This document shows positions 24,722-33,228 of a DNA stretch of 40,954 nt, piece after piece. The DNA is from Thermoanaerobaculia bacterium. GTDB taxonomy: Bacteria; Acidobacteriota; Thermoanaerobaculia; Thermoanaerobaculales; Sulfomarinibacteraceae. The notes beneath the pieces are model-generated. The model had not been told where the DNA came from. It saw nothing but the letters and a program-made list of their open reading frames with translations, and ran no database searches. A program made the position numbers and the translations under genes. Every line of letters begins with the position of its first letter. Position 1 is the stretch's first letter. Location: assembly GCA_027067575.1 (NCBI GenBank), contig JAMOVQ010000098.1, positions 1-40,954 on the forward strand, written 5' to 3'.

Positions 24722-25213
24722 TCACGGCAGCGGACGGCCCTCGAACACCTTACGCACCCGGATCGTCCGTCTCTCAGTCCCTCGTGGCCCAGAGGTTACG
24801 ATCTCGAACGGCCATCCACCGTCGTCCCTCGTGCGGCCGGCCAGCATGACCACCGCCTTCATGGGAAGGCGAACTCCGTCCGACGATTTCAGGTCCCGGT
24901 AGTCGATCCACCGAGATGATCCCGGTGCAAGGGTGAACTCCAGCGAGAAGACGATCTCGTCCCGTCCTGCCGCCTTCTGACGGATTCCGAAGGTATCCCC
25001 TGGCACGGCGGTCGAGATGATGATTCTCGTGGGCTCGTTCCCATCGTTCGTGGCCAGGAACCCCCCATGCCTCCGGGAGAGCGAGACACCGGACACGACG
25101 GTGACACCACCGCGCCCGCCAGACGCGCCGTGGTCGTGTCGGGCCACGACAGCGGCCACGCCGAGTCCCGCCGCACAGGCGAGGGCGACGGCCACGAGGA
25201 CACGACGTTTCAC
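24722..25213 (-). CDS. membrane-anchored or secreted hypothetical protein
   Basis: A 163-residue protein of unknown function. Residues 1-25 (KRR, then a hydrophobic stretch ending AAVVARHD) form an uncleaved anchor or signal peptide. The rest looks beta-rich (SLSRRHGGFLATNDGNEPTR; FSLEFTLAPGSSRWIDYRDL). GTG 25213 is chosen because GTGA overlaps the stop codon of the upstream gene by 4 bp, with GGAGAGG before it. It is therefore co-translated with that gene. No catalytic motif is recognised. Confidence 0.65.
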   Translation of the reverse strand: MKRRVLVAVALACAAGLGVAAVVARHDHGASGGRGGVTVVSGVSLSRRHGGFLATNDGNEPTRIIISTAVPGDTFGIRQKAAGRDEIVFSLEFTLAPGSSRWIDYRDLKSSDGVRLPMKAVVMLAGRTRDDGGWPFEIVTSGPRGTERRTIRVRKVFEGRPLP

Positions 25214-26121
25214 GGCACAACCTCTCCGAACATTGCCTCGAAGCGAGTGTGAAGCCTGGGGGCCTTCGGTAACCAGCGGTACCGCTCGCGTCGGAACTGC
25301 TCGCAGCGGTCCTGCAACGCCGGTGGCCTCGACAACGACTCGGTGCAGCCCGAGAGAGCCGGCAGGCTCGGTCCTTCGGGAACCTGCGCCGGATCGAAGT
25401 TCAGCTTCACGCGGGGAAGCGTCCCCCCAGGACGGACGCACGAGGAATCCGAGAGCTGCGTCAGGAAGGCCAACCACCAGCGAAGGTTCCGCCACTGGTC
25501 CGGAGCAAGTTGGCGTCCGAGGGCTCCGAGCGTCCCCGCAACGTCGGCCTCCTCTCCCGCCGGGAGATACCGCCGTTCTGGTCCGACCTGGCAGATGATC
25601 TCACCACGGGATGCCCGGTTCTGGAGCCGGGCCATCGCCTTCGCACGCGCATCCTCGTCGGGTGCGGCCAGCGCGGCTTCGATGAGGCGGGCCGTGTTCT
25701 CGTCTTCAAAGCGGATCCCAACGGCCAGGACCGAGCCTGCCTCGAGATCCCGGAGACTCGTGATCGTCGCTCCGGTGGGGAGGACGACGGTGGTCAGCAA
25801 CGCCCTCGCCCCATCCCAGCGTTCGAACCCCCAACGCCGGATGGTGACGAACGCAGACGGAGGAACGTTCTCGAGGAGCTCGCGGCGCAGTTCCCGTTCC
25901 AGGACGCCGTTCTCTTCCAGATCCTGGCCGGAAACCCTTGGCGCATACCCCTCCCACCATCCCTCAAGCTCCTCCGGCAACGCCTCCGGAACGACCGTCC
26001 GGGTCGCCTCGGTCCAGATCCGCACGGGACGCCCATTCCCCAACCCCACCTCGTACGCACCACACCCCGTCAGCCGGACCCCGCCGCCGCCGACGACCAA
26101 TGCAAGCAGAAGCCAGATCAT
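25210..26121 (-). CDS. putative lipoprotein of unknown function
   Basis: A 303-residue protein starting MIWLLLALVVGGGGVRLTGC. LTGC is a good lipobox, which suggests a lipid-anchored protein, although the n-region has little positive charge. The body is charged and largely helical, with several Trp residues (EELEGWWEGY; RWWLAFLTQL) and Cys residues near the C-terminus. I do not recognise the family. AGGTGAG upstream supports ATG 26121. Its stop overlaps the next gene by 4 bp, so the two form an operon, probably both acting at the envelope. Confidence 0.65.
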   Translation of the reverse strand: MIWLLLALVVGGGGVRLTGCGAYEVGLGNGRPVRIWTEATRTVVPEALPEELEGWWEGYAPRVSGQDLEENGVLERELRRELLENVPPSAFVTIRRWGFERWDGARALLTTVVLPTGATITSLRDLEAGSVLAVGIRFEDENTARLIEAALAAPDEDARAKAMARLQNRASRGEIICQVGPERRYLPAGEEADVAGTLGALGRQLAPDQWRNLRWWLAFLTQLSDSSCVRPGGTLPRVKLNFDPAQVPEGPSLPALSGCTESLSRPPALQDRCEQFRRERYRWLPKAPRLHTRFEAMFGEVVP

Positions 26122-26212
26122 CAGTCGCTCACCTGACAGGCGGCCAACTCTACGGAAATCGTCCTACTCTTGCGCATCACGTCCCTCCCACTGCCAACTC
26201 GCGATCGTCCGA

Positions 26213-26241
26213 GGCTATACCATCCAGATGCGACTGGACAA
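26213..26241 (-). promoter_or_regulatory. promoter of the lipoprotein operon
   Basis: On the reverse strand, -35 TTGTCC (26236-26241), 17-nt spacer and -10 TATAGC (26213-26218). This would give a leader of about 85 nt to ATG 26121. Confidence 0.45.
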
Positions 26242-26372
26242 GATCTCGTCAACGAGTTGGCCGTTGCAGTATCACTCAAAGCGAACGCCCCACCCTCCCC
26301 CATCGCGGTCCCTGGCAGGAAACCGTCCATCCTTCGCCCCGGCAGAGCTCCCAAGCAGCAGTGAAACGAACG

Positions 26373-26402
26373 GCCGGCCGGCGGTGATGTCCGCCGGCCG
26401 GC
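26373..26402 (-). terminator. strong hairpin terminator
   Basis: A perfect 12-bp stem GCCGGCCGGCGG/CCGCCGGCCGGC with a 6-nt loop, followed on the reverse strand by CGTTCGTTTC. It lies about 30 nt after the stop of the gene at 26431. Confidence 0.65.
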
Positions 26403-26430
26403 GTGTTGTATCGAGCACTCCCGGTTTGTC

Positions 26431-27312
26431 TCAGTCGTCGAGGCGCGGAGGATCGGGCCAGGAGGCCCACTTCCCGAACGCGGTCTCGAGGTCCGGGTCC
26501 AGCGGCTCCCTGAGTTTCCCCCGGGCCAGCTGCTCGTCCAGCTTCGTGACCTCGACCTCGATCGGCACATCCCCTGGGGCAAATCCGGCGAGTCGGGAGA
26601 GAACCCACCACACGTACCGTGCCCCGGCCATCTGCTTGCTTCCCTCATGGCCGAGCCACGATGCGGACCATTCGAGGAACGCCGCCAGCTCCGGCTGACG
26701 GTCCTCGATGTCCCGCCGAACCCTCGCGGCGAACGACTCGAGTTCTTCCCCCTTCTTCTCCGGAATGGAATCGAAACGGAGCATGTCGGTGTCGATCCGC
26801 ACATCCGGCCGTACGAACTCGTCCAGAGCCAGCCGCTTCATCCACTCGACGGTGGACTCGTTCTCTCCAATCCTTGCGGACTTGGGCAACTCTTCCCGGA
26901 TACGGATCCAGGAACGGTCGGCGATGTCCACGAGAATATCTTCGAGCGGGAACTTCGCCTCCGGGTCCATCCGGTGGAAATAGGCGAGACGCGGCTTCGA
27001 CCCCTCCGTGCATAGCAAACGATTCACGTACGTGCCGGCCCCCTCGGGCAGCGCCGTCCGGGCGACACACGTCAGCTCGACGGAGGGTTCCGCCCCCTCC
27101 TCCCCTTCCACGGCCGCCACGTTCCGGAGCTCCACCCGGTACGACCGCTCCATGATCAGAGGCTGGGCCGGTGTGCCCGGCGCGGGGTTTCCGGCCCCAC
27201 TCCAGCCGGCGCCCAGGACCGCGATTGCGAAGGCCCCCACCCCGATCACCCGCGGCACCACGCCGATTACTGGACCACGGCGCCCTTCCTGCTCTCCCTC
27301 TCGATGGTTCAT
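26431..27312 (-). CDS. membrane-anchored hypothetical protein
   Basis: A 293-residue protein of unknown function. Residues about 16-40 form one hydrophobic segment (VIGVVPRVIGVGAFAIAVLG) after a charged start, so it is exported or anchored. The rest is charged, with helical segments such as EWMKRLALDEFVRPD and KKGEELESFAARVRRDIEDR. ATG 27312 has GGGGAGG at good spacing; a TTG one codon earlier is less likely. A strong terminator follows it. It shares the look of the neighbouring secreted genes but no sequence family is recognised. Confidence 0.65.
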   Translation of the reverse strand: MNHREGEQEGRRGPVIGVVPRVIGVGAFAIAVLGAGWSGAGNPAPGTPAQPLIMERSYRVELRNVAAVEGEEGAEPSVELTCVARTALPEGAGTYVNRLLCTEGSKPRLAYFHRMDPEAKFPLEDILVDIADRSWIRIREELPKSARIGENESTVEWMKRLALDEFVRPDVRIDTDMLRFDSIPEKKGEELESFAARVRRDIEDRQPELAAFLEWSASWLGHEGSKQMAGARYVWWVLSRLAGFAPGDVPIEVEVTKLDEQLARGKLREPLDPDLETAFGKWASWPDPPRLDD

Positions 27313-27591
27313 CAAAGACCTCCCCGCGCGATTCTACGCCCTCCGACGATACCTCCAGAAACATCCCCCTAGCCCTGCACCGGCCGACAGCTTCGGCGCT
27401 CCACGAACCGCTCGAATTCGGCTCCCCTCCCCGTCAACCCCGGCAGGTCATGGGCCGCCCTCCGCTTCGAGTTCCCCCGAAGGCGTGACAGAGTGTCATC
27501 CGTTCGTTCTGGAGACTCGATCCCTTTGTAACCGATCGAGAACCCGAGACTGGGACTCGCCCCTCCGGCGATACCCGATCCGGAGCTCCCT

Positions 27592-28818
27592 CTACCGGAC
27601 CGTCGTGGGCTCCTCCGGCTGAGCACCCTCCTCTTCCGTCATCGGCTGATCTATCGGAGGCCGCAGTGCCTCCTCGAGGGTGTCTCCGTCGATGACGGCG
27701 GGCTTCCCATCGAAGGTCCAGATCACGATCAGGTCTCGGGTTGCTCCGAGTTTCCGGGGATGCATGCCGGCGGGAAGCGAAAACGGCACGAGATCGCCGC
27801 TGGACGTGTCCACCACCGACAGCGTCACACGTCCCCCGGGATCCGAGGCGTTTTCCAGCAGCAGGAGGTGGTCCTCCCACCAGCACGCATCGAGCACAGC
27901 GGGCCGGACGGCCACGCTGCCCGTCTTCTCGTCGGCCACGGCCCCGGCGCTCTCCGCCACGGCGGCGGCATCCTCAGCGCTTTCAGTGTGGACGCTCCGT
28001 TCGGTGGAGGGTTCCCGGAGAATCCCCTTGAACGTTCCGGACCGGCCGTACTTCTTGATCTCGAGGGTCAACGGGTCCACCGTGTACACGGCACCTCGTC
28101 CCGCAACGACGAACGGAGCCTTCGCGTACTGCCACGCGATGGCGTGGAACGGCCCTCCGCCGGACATCCCTTCCGGGAAATCCTCGAGGGTGTCGAACTC
28201 ATCGGACGAGACCAGACGGATGAGCATCGGGAGCGGCTCGTCCCCGGCCTCGAGTTCAGCGATGGAAGGTGGCGCATCACCGGCGAGCCGGTTGCCTCGC
28301 GCAACCGGGAGCACGGGAACGGTGGAGACCCACACGTCTCCCGAGACGTCGGCCACACTCTTTCCGGTAAACGGAAGGTCCAGGGAGTCCCCGACCTCGT
28401 CGTCCTCCACGATCCAGACGGCCCGCCTCCCAAGAAGAACGAGCTCTCCCGAGTCCGCCGCACAGGCGACCGGAGTGTCGGTCTGTCCATCGGCGGTGAG
28501 CCGGACGACGAACTGGTCGAGATCGTCCCCGCGGGAGTCCAGCACCGCGATCCTCCCGGTGGCCGGGAACACGGCCCAGAGCGACTTCCGCGAACCGCAC
28601 GGCAGGACACCGGCCAGATCACCCAGTGGCGACCAGGCATCCAGGAGCTTCTGGAACCCCTCGGGAAGCTCCTCACCCATCCGGACCGTGATCTCCCGGA
28701 CGGGCGGGGCATCCTCGCTTGCGACGACCAAAGCCGGCGCACCCGCCGCTACCAGCAGGGCGCCCATGACGGTCAGGCTGGCGACAATCCGCTGTGTCGG
28801 ACAGTTCTTACATGCCAT
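27592..28818 (-). CDS. secreted propeller-like hypothetical protein
   Basis: A 408-residue protein. Residues 1-32 form a signal peptide (MACKNCPTQRIV, then a hydrophobic core ending VVASEDAPP). The remainder is a series of short beta strands with loops, as in a beta-propeller (LWAVFPATGRIAVLDSRGDD; GAVYTVDPLTLEIKKYG; RDLIVIWTFDGKPAVIDGD), though blade count cannot be fixed by eye. The terminal tail is acidic. ATG 28818 has GGAGGAACC upstream. Its 3' end is duplicated as a pseudogene at 23306. The upstream neighbour encodes a Cys-rich secreted peptide, and a hairpin separates the two. Function is unknown; carrier or sensor for that peptide is one possibility. Confidence 0.7.
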   Translation of the reverse strand: MACKNCPTQRIVASLTVMGALLVAAGAPALVVASEDAPPVREITVRMGEELPEGFQKLLDAWSPLGDLAGVLPCGSRKSLWAVFPATGRIAVLDSRGDDLDQFVVRLTADGQTDTPVACAADSGELVLLGRRAVWIVEDDEVGDSLDLPFTGKSVADVSGDVWVSTVPVLPVARGNRLAGDAPPSIAELEAGDEPLPMLIRLVSSDEFDTLEDFPEGMSGGGPFHAIAWQYAKAPFVVAGRGAVYTVDPLTLEIKKYGRSGTFKGILREPSTERSVHTESAEDAAAVAESAGAVADEKTGSVAVRPAVLDACWWEDHLLLLENASDPGGRVTLSVVDTSSGDLVPFSLPAGMHPRKLGATRDLIVIWTFDGKPAVIDGDTLEEALRPPIDQPMTEEEGAQPEEPTTVR

Positions 28819-28851
28819 GGTAGGTTCCTCCGACGAATTATGCCAAAGATA

Positions 28852-28874
28852 CACGGGTCCGTAGAGGACCCGTG
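28852..28874. terminator. hairpin between the Cys-rich peptide and propeller genes
   Basis: A perfect 9-bp stem CACGGGTCC-GTAGA-GGACCCGTG. On the reverse strand it follows the Cys-rich peptide stop codon by 34 nt and is followed by TATCTTT, so it may be a partial terminator that lowers expression of the propeller gene. Confidence 0.5.
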
Positions 28875-28907
28875 CCATTTTCTGACTGAGATTCATCGAA
28901 TCCAGCG

Positions 28908-29132
28908 TCAGCAAGGACATTTGCAATTGTGGACGATGTGCATCTCTCCGTCAGCATCCTGAATCACGAATATGATGCACTCAAACGAAAACGTAGCGCC
29001 CCAGCAGGTACATGTCTGGATGATGGTTTGCGTCGAGACGATCGTGCCACCTTCGGCATGGACGTACGGAACCGCCACCAACAGAATTCCAATAAGTGCA
29101 ACCGTTGCAGCAACATACTTCCAACCTTTCAC
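28908..29132 (-). CDS. small secreted Cys-rich peptide
   Basis: A 74-residue protein with a clear signal peptide (KGWKYVAATVALIGILLVAV, cleavage likely after VHA at residue 26). The mature part of about 48 residues carries six cysteines in a C-x-C ... C ... C-x-C-x-C pattern, with the last two motifs at the extreme C-terminus (HNCKCPC). GTG 29132 is preceded by AAGGAGG, one of the best ribosome sites in the window. Local base composition is about 49% GC by hand count over 28921-29160, much lower than the surroundings, which suggests later acquisition. The adjacent gene encodes a secreted propeller-like protein. Small Cys-rich exported peptides next to propellers are also seen in Bacteroidota (NVEALA-type), but homology is not claimed. 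Confidence 0.7.
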   Translation of the reverse strand: MKGWKYVAATVALIGILLVAVPYVHAEGGTIVSTQTIIQTCTCWGATFSFECIIFVIQDADGEMHIVHNCKCPC

Positions 29133-29153
29133 TGATCTTTCCTCCTTCTTCCA

Positions 29154-29177
29154 AAGTTGTTCGTCGCGCGACAACTT
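29154..29177. promoter_or_regulatory. inverted repeat upstream of the Cys-rich peptide
   Basis: AAGTTGT-N10-ACAACTT, a perfect 7-bp inverted repeat, lies 20-45 nt upstream of the peptide start codon. It could be an operator or a leader hairpin. Confidence 0.45.
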
Positions 29178-29303
29178 CTTCCTACCAGATGGGGGGGGCA
29201 AGACCTCTTCACGAACTTTTACATTACTGTGACAAATAATGCAGGCATCCGATCTTCCTCCGCACCGGTGGGATCCCCGGATGTGAGACGGAGTATCACA
29301 ATA

Positions 29304-29320
29304 AAAGGGAGTGTCCCTTT
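29304..29320. repeat. palindromic repeat copy R3
   Basis: AAAGGGA-GTG-TCCCTTT, identical in core to R1, followed by CTCTGG. Confidence 0.75.
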
Positions 29321-29339
29321 CTCTGGAAGGATACCGAAA

Positions 29340-29361
29340 GCCCCCGGCCGGGGCCGGGGGC
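29340..29361 (-). terminator. intrinsic terminator of the fadN-fadA operon
   Basis: On the reverse strand, a 10-bp stem GCCCCCGGCC/GGCCGGGGGC followed by TTTCGGT, 24 nt after the thiolase stop codon. Confidence 0.7.
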
Positions 29362-29385
29362 GTGGTCGGTCGGTGAGTGGCTGGA

Positions 29386-30549
29386 TCAGGCCATCTCGAG
29401 GTGGTAGGCGAACCCCATGCCGCCGCCGATGCACATGGTGACGATCCCGTGCTTGCCGCCGCGGCGCTTGAGCTCGCCGAGGATCTTGACGGTCAGGATC
29501 GCGCCGGTGGCGCCCAGGGGGTGGCCGGTGGCGATGGCGCCACCGTTGACGTTGGTCTTCTCGGGATCGAGCCCGAGCTTCTTGACGCAGTAGACCGACT
29601 GGCTGGCAAACGCCTCGTTGATCTCCACGAGGTCGATCTCGTCGAGCGTCAGGCCGGCTTTCTCGAGCAGCGCGGGAACGGCGTACGCCGGGCCGACGCC
29701 CATCTCGTCGGGATCGACGCCCACGGCCACCCACTCCCGGACGAAGGCGATGGGCTCGAGACCCAGCTCCTTCGCCTTCTCGAGCGACATGACCACCACC
29801 GCGGCGAACCCGTCGTTGGTCTGGGAGGAGTTGCCGGCGGTGACGGTGCCCCGCGGGTCGAACACCGGCCGCAGCTTCGCAAGCTTCTCAATGGTGGTGT
29901 CCTTGCGGGGGCCCTCGTCGGTGTCGAAGACGAACTCGGTCCACCTGCCGTTCTCGTGCTTGCGGACCTCGAGCGGCACGATCTCGTCCTTGAACTTCCC
30001 GGACTCGATGGCGGCCACGGCCTTCATGTGGGAGTGGTACGCGAACTCGTCCTGCTCCTCGCGGGTGATGTTGTACCGGCGGGCGACGACCTCGGCCGTG
30101 GTGCCCATGGCCGCGTACGCGTTGGGCATGAAGTCCATCAGGGCCGGGTCGGCGATCAACTTGTTGCCGCCCATGGCCACGAGCGACATGGACTCCACGC
30201 CCCCGGCGATGACGATGTCCTTCTGCCCCGCCTTGATCGAGTCGGCCGCCAGAGCGATGGCCTGGGAGCCGGAGGAGCAGAACCGGTTGATGGTGATGGC
30301 TGGCACGCTGGTGGGAAACTCCGCGAGCAGCGTGATGAGCCGGGCGACGTTCATCCCCTGCTCGGCCTCGGGGAAGGCACAGCCGAGGATGACGTCCTCG
30401 ACCATGGCCGGCTCCAGGCCCGGGGTACGTTTGATCAGCTCCTTGAGCACGGGGGCGGAGAACTCCTCGGGGCGAGTGTCCCGGAGGCTTCCCCGCTTGG
30501 CCTTGCCCACGGCGGTGCGGGCGACGGAAACGATGACGGCTTCTCGCAT
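29386..30549 (-). CDS. fadA: acetyl-CoA C-acyltransferase (thiolase)
   Basis: A 387-residue thiolase. The nucleophilic Cys91 sits in [18 protein letters not shown], the conserved His343 in [14 protein letters not shown], and the acid-base Cys373 in MCIGGGMG, so the enzyme looks fully active. Length is normal. It performs the final thiolytic step of fatty acid beta-oxidation, or the reverse condensation. AGGAGG precedes ATG 30549, and the gene follows fadN by only 12 nt, so the two form an operon, as in Bacillus fadNA. A terminator closes the unit. Chain-length preference is not predictable from sequence. Confidence 0.92.
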   Translation of the reverse strand: MREAVIVSVARTAVGKAKRGSLRDTRPEEFSAPVLKELIKRTPGLEPAMVEDVILGCAFPEAEQGMNVARLITLLAEFPTSVPAITINRFCSSGSQAIALAADSIKAGQKDIVIAGGVESMSLVAMGGNKLIADPALMDFMPNAYAAMGTTAEVVARRYNITREEQDEFAYHSHMKAVAAIESGKFKDEIVPLEVRKHENGRWTEFVFDTDEGPRKDTTIEKLAKLRPVFDPRGTVTAGNSSQTNDGFAAVVVMSLEKAKELGLEPIAFVREWVAVGVDPDEMGVGPAYAVPALLEKAGLTLDEIDLVEINEAFASQSVYCVKKLGLDPEKTNVNGGAIATGHPLGATGAILTVKILGELKRRGGKHGIVTMCIGGGMGFAYHLEMA

Positions 30550-30561
30550 CGTCACGACCTC

Positions 30562-32988
30562 CTAGTTCCTCAGCGGCTTGTTGTTGGCGAGCATGTACTT
30601 GATCCGGTCCTGGGTCTTGGGCTCTCCGCAGAGGGAGAGGAACGCCTCGCGCTCCAGGTCCAGGATCTGCTGCTCGGTGACCGGCTCGTGGATCGTGGTG
30701 TCGCCGCCGCACAGGATGTTGGCCAGGTGCGTGCCCACCACGGTGTCGTAGGAGCTCACCCAGTGGGTCAGCTTCATGTTGTGGAGCATCATCTTGATGG
30801 TGGCGACGCCCTCCTTGCCGGGGAGGTGGAAGGTGCGCGGACGCGGCGGGCGGTACCCCTCCTCGGCCATGCCGATGGCCATCTGCTTGGCCACGTGGAG
30901 CTGCTCGTCGCGGTTGACCACGACCTTGTCCCACGGCCGGAGGATCCCGAGGTCACGGGCCTCCTCGCCCGAGGTGGCCACCTTGGCCATGCCGATGTTC
31001 TCGAACACCTTCTGGATGAACGGCAGGTTCGAGAGCACGGGTTTCGTGGCGGCCTGGTAGTCCAGCATCCGCTCGAGCATGAACAGGCAACCGCCGCCCG
31101 CGGGGATCAGCCCCACGCCGACCTCCACGAGGCCGATGTAGGTCTCCGCCGCGGCGCAGACCCGGTCGCCGCCCATGGTGATCTCGCACCCGCCGCCGAA
31201 GGCGAACCCGAACGGCGCGGTGACCACGGGGATCGGGGCCTTCCTGAGCCCGGTGGTGACACCCTGGAACCGGCGGACCATCTCGTCGATCATGTTCCAC
31301 TGCTGGGTCTGGATCGCCTCCAGGATCATCAGCAGGTTGGCACCGGCGGAGAAGTTCTCGCCCTGGTGGTGGATCACCAGCCCGCGAAACTGCTCGGGCC
31401 CGATCTCGAGCGCCTTCTCCATGACGTCCTGGATCTTGTCGTCGATGGGGTTGAGCTTGGGCTGGAGGTCCGAGTGGAACTCGACGCAGGCGATGCCGTC
31501 GCCGATGTCCACCAGCGAGGCCCCGGCGTTCTCGTAGACCACCGCGCCCTCGCGCTTCTTGATCTCGGACAGCACGAGGAAGCTCGCAGGGCGCGGCTCG
31601 GGGACGTACGATTTCGTGTTCGGATCCCAGTACTTCCGGCCGTCGGCCCCCTCGAGGTAGAAACGCTCGTTGCCCGCATCGAGCATCTCGAGCACCCACT
31701 TCGCGGGCTCGACGCCCTCGGCCTGCATCCGCTCCACCACGGCGCGAACGCCCAGTGCGTCCCACATCTCGAACGGACCGAGCTCCCAGTTGAACCCCCA
31801 CTTGAGGGCGTTGTCGATGTCCACGATGGTGTCGGCGATCTCACCGAACCGCCGGGAAGTGTACGCCAGGGTGTCGCGGGTGATCCGCCAGGCGAACGCC
31901 CCGGCACGGTCGTCGGCGAACACCACGACCTTGACGCGCTCGCGGACGTCGTGGATGTTCCGGGCCTTGCCGAGCGATGGGTACTTGTACCGTTCCTTGG
32001 GCCGGTACTCGCCGGTCTTCCAGTCGATGACCAGCGTGACCTTCTTGCCGTCAGGTTGCTTCTCACGCTTGTAGAAGCCCGCCTTCGCCTTACGGCCCAG
32101 CGCCCCGGCCTCGATCATCCGCTGGACGAAGTCGGGCACCGTGAACAGGTCGTGCTCCTCGTCGTCCGGGCACCCCTCGTCGAGGGTCCGCACCACGTGG
32201 GCCAGCACGTCGAGGCCGACGAGGTCCACCGTGCCGAACGCCGCACTCTTGGGCCGGCCCAGCGCGGGGCCGGTGATGGCGTCCACCTCGTCCACCTGGT
32301 AGTCCATCTCCACCATGGCGCGCATGGTGGCCATGATCCCGTAGACGCCGATCCGGTTCCCGATGAAGTTCGGTGTGTCCTTGCCGTAGACGATCCCCTT
32401 GCCCAGACGGAACCGGCCGAAGTCCGCCATGAACTCCAGCACCTCGGGGAGCGTGTCCTTGCAGGGCACCAGCTCCAGGAGCTTCATGTACCGGACGGGG
32501 TTGAAGAAGTGGGTCACCAGGAAGTGCTTCCTGAAATCGTCCGAGCGGCCCTCGGCCATGGCGTTGATCGAGAGGCCCGAGGTGTTGGACGAGACGATGG
32601 CGCCCGGCTTGCGGACGGCCTCCACCCGCTCGAACACCTGCTGCTTGATGTCGAGCCGCTCCACCACGACCTCGACGATCCAGTCGCACTCGGACAACCT
32701 GTCCCAGTCATCCTCGAAGTTCCCGATCTCGATCAGGTCGAGGAACCGCTTGGAGTACAGCGCCGCCGGCTTCGCCTTCTTGATCCCCTCGAGACCCTTG
32801 AGCGCGAACTTGTTCCGGAACCGGGGGTCATCCGGCGTCAGCCCGGCCTTTTCGTCCTCCTCCGTGAACTTCGGCGGGACGATGTCGAGCATCAGCACCG
32901 GAATCCCGACGTTGGCGAGGTGGGCAGCGATCCCCGACCCCATCACGCCGGCCCCCAGCACGGCCACCTTCCGAATCTCTCGTTTCAT
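30562..32988 (-). CDS. fadN: bifunctional 3-hydroxyacyl-CoA dehydrogenase / enoyl-CoA hydratase
   Basis: An 808-residue fusion in the FadN order. Residues 1-300 are the NAD-binding 3-hydroxyacyl-CoA dehydrogenase (VAVLGAGVMGSGIAAHLANV, signature HFFNPVRYMKLLELVP), followed by its helical domains. Residues about 520-740 are a crotonase domain (GENFSAGANLLMI oxyanion loop, GGGCEITMGGDRVCAAAETY with catalytic glutamates, then GLVEVGVGLIPAGGG). Together with the thiolase it performs the last three steps of beta-oxidation. GGGGAGG precedes ATG 32988. A palindrome like the FadR operator lies upstream (33085-33102). Dehydrogenase and hydratase domains are in the opposite order to E. coli FadB. Confidence 0.92.
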   Translation of the reverse strand: MKREIRKVAVLGAGVMGSGIAAHLANVGIPVLMLDIVPPKFTEEDEKAGLTPDDPRFRNKFALKGLEGIKKAKPAALYSKRFLDLIEIGNFEDDWDRLSECDWIVEVVVERLDIKQQVFERVEAVRKPGAIVSSNTSGLSINAMAEGRSDDFRKHFLVTHFFNPVRYMKLLELVPCKDTLPEVLEFMADFGRFRLGKGIVYGKDTPNFIGNRIGVYGIMATMRAMVEMDYQVDEVDAITGPALGRPKSAAFGTVDLVGLDVLAHVVRTLDEGCPDDEEHDLFTVPDFVQRMIEAGALGRKAKAGFYKREKQPDGKKVTLVIDWKTGEYRPKERYKYPSLGKARNIHDVRERVKVVVFADDRAGAFAWRITRDTLAYTSRRFGEIADTIVDIDNALKWGFNWELGPFEMWDALGVRAVVERMQAEGVEPAKWVLEMLDAGNERFYLEGADGRKYWDPNTKSYVPEPRPASFLVLSEIKKREGAVVYENAGASLVDIGDGIACVEFHSDLQPKLNPIDDKIQDVMEKALEIGPEQFRGLVIHHQGENFSAGANLLMILEAIQTQQWNMIDEMVRRFQGVTTGLRKAPIPVVTAPFGFAFGGGCEITMGGDRVCAAAETYIGLVEVGVGLIPAGGGCLFMLERMLDYQAATKPVLSNLPFIQKVFENIGMAKVATSGEEARDLGILRPWDKVVVNRDEQLHVAKQMAIGMAEEGYRPPRPRTFHLPGKEGVATIKMMLHNMKLTHWVSSYDTVVGTHLANILCGGDTTIHEPVTEQQILDLEREAFLSLCGEPKTQDRIKYMLANNKPLRN

Positions 32989-33084
32989 CGATCGAACCTC
33001 CCCGTTTGGGCGTTTTCCGAACCGTGTTGCCGTGGAACCCTCGTCCGGTCGACCCGGCCCTGGAGGCCCCCCGGCGGAGAGCGG

Positions 33085-33102
33085 TGAATGAACACTCATT
33101 CA
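33085..33102. promoter_or_regulatory. FadR-like operator
   Basis: TGAATGA-ACAC-TCATTCA, a perfect 7-bp inverted repeat. It agrees with the Bacillus TetR-type FadR consensus TGAATGAMTANTCATTCA except for one central base. On the reverse strand it abuts a possible promoter (TTGCTT at 33125-33130, 17 nt, GAAAAT at 33102-33107), so binding should repress fadN-fadA. No FadR gene is in the window. Confidence 0.65.
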
Positions 33103-33174
33103 TTTTCTGCCATGCCGCGGCAAAAAGCAACCCCTCCCCCACCCTTCGCCCGCCCATGTCCCCTGGACACGGCA

Positions 33175-33200
33175 AGGGCCACGGATCGCTCCGTGGCCCT
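33175..33200 (-). terminator. hairpin after the parvulin gene
   Basis: A perfect 11-bp stem AGGGCCACGGA/TCCGTGGCCCT with a 4-nt loop lies about 30 nt after the parvulin stop codon. The following U-tract is weak. Confidence 0.6.
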
Positions 33201-33228
33201 GTTGTCCAGCGCACCACTGGCGCGGCGT

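Noticed and set aside
29377-33087. A 1236-residue forward-strand open frame opposite fadA and fadN
   Set aside because: His/Glu/Leu-rich antisense of two enzymes with intact catalytic motifs; no recognisable domain of its own.
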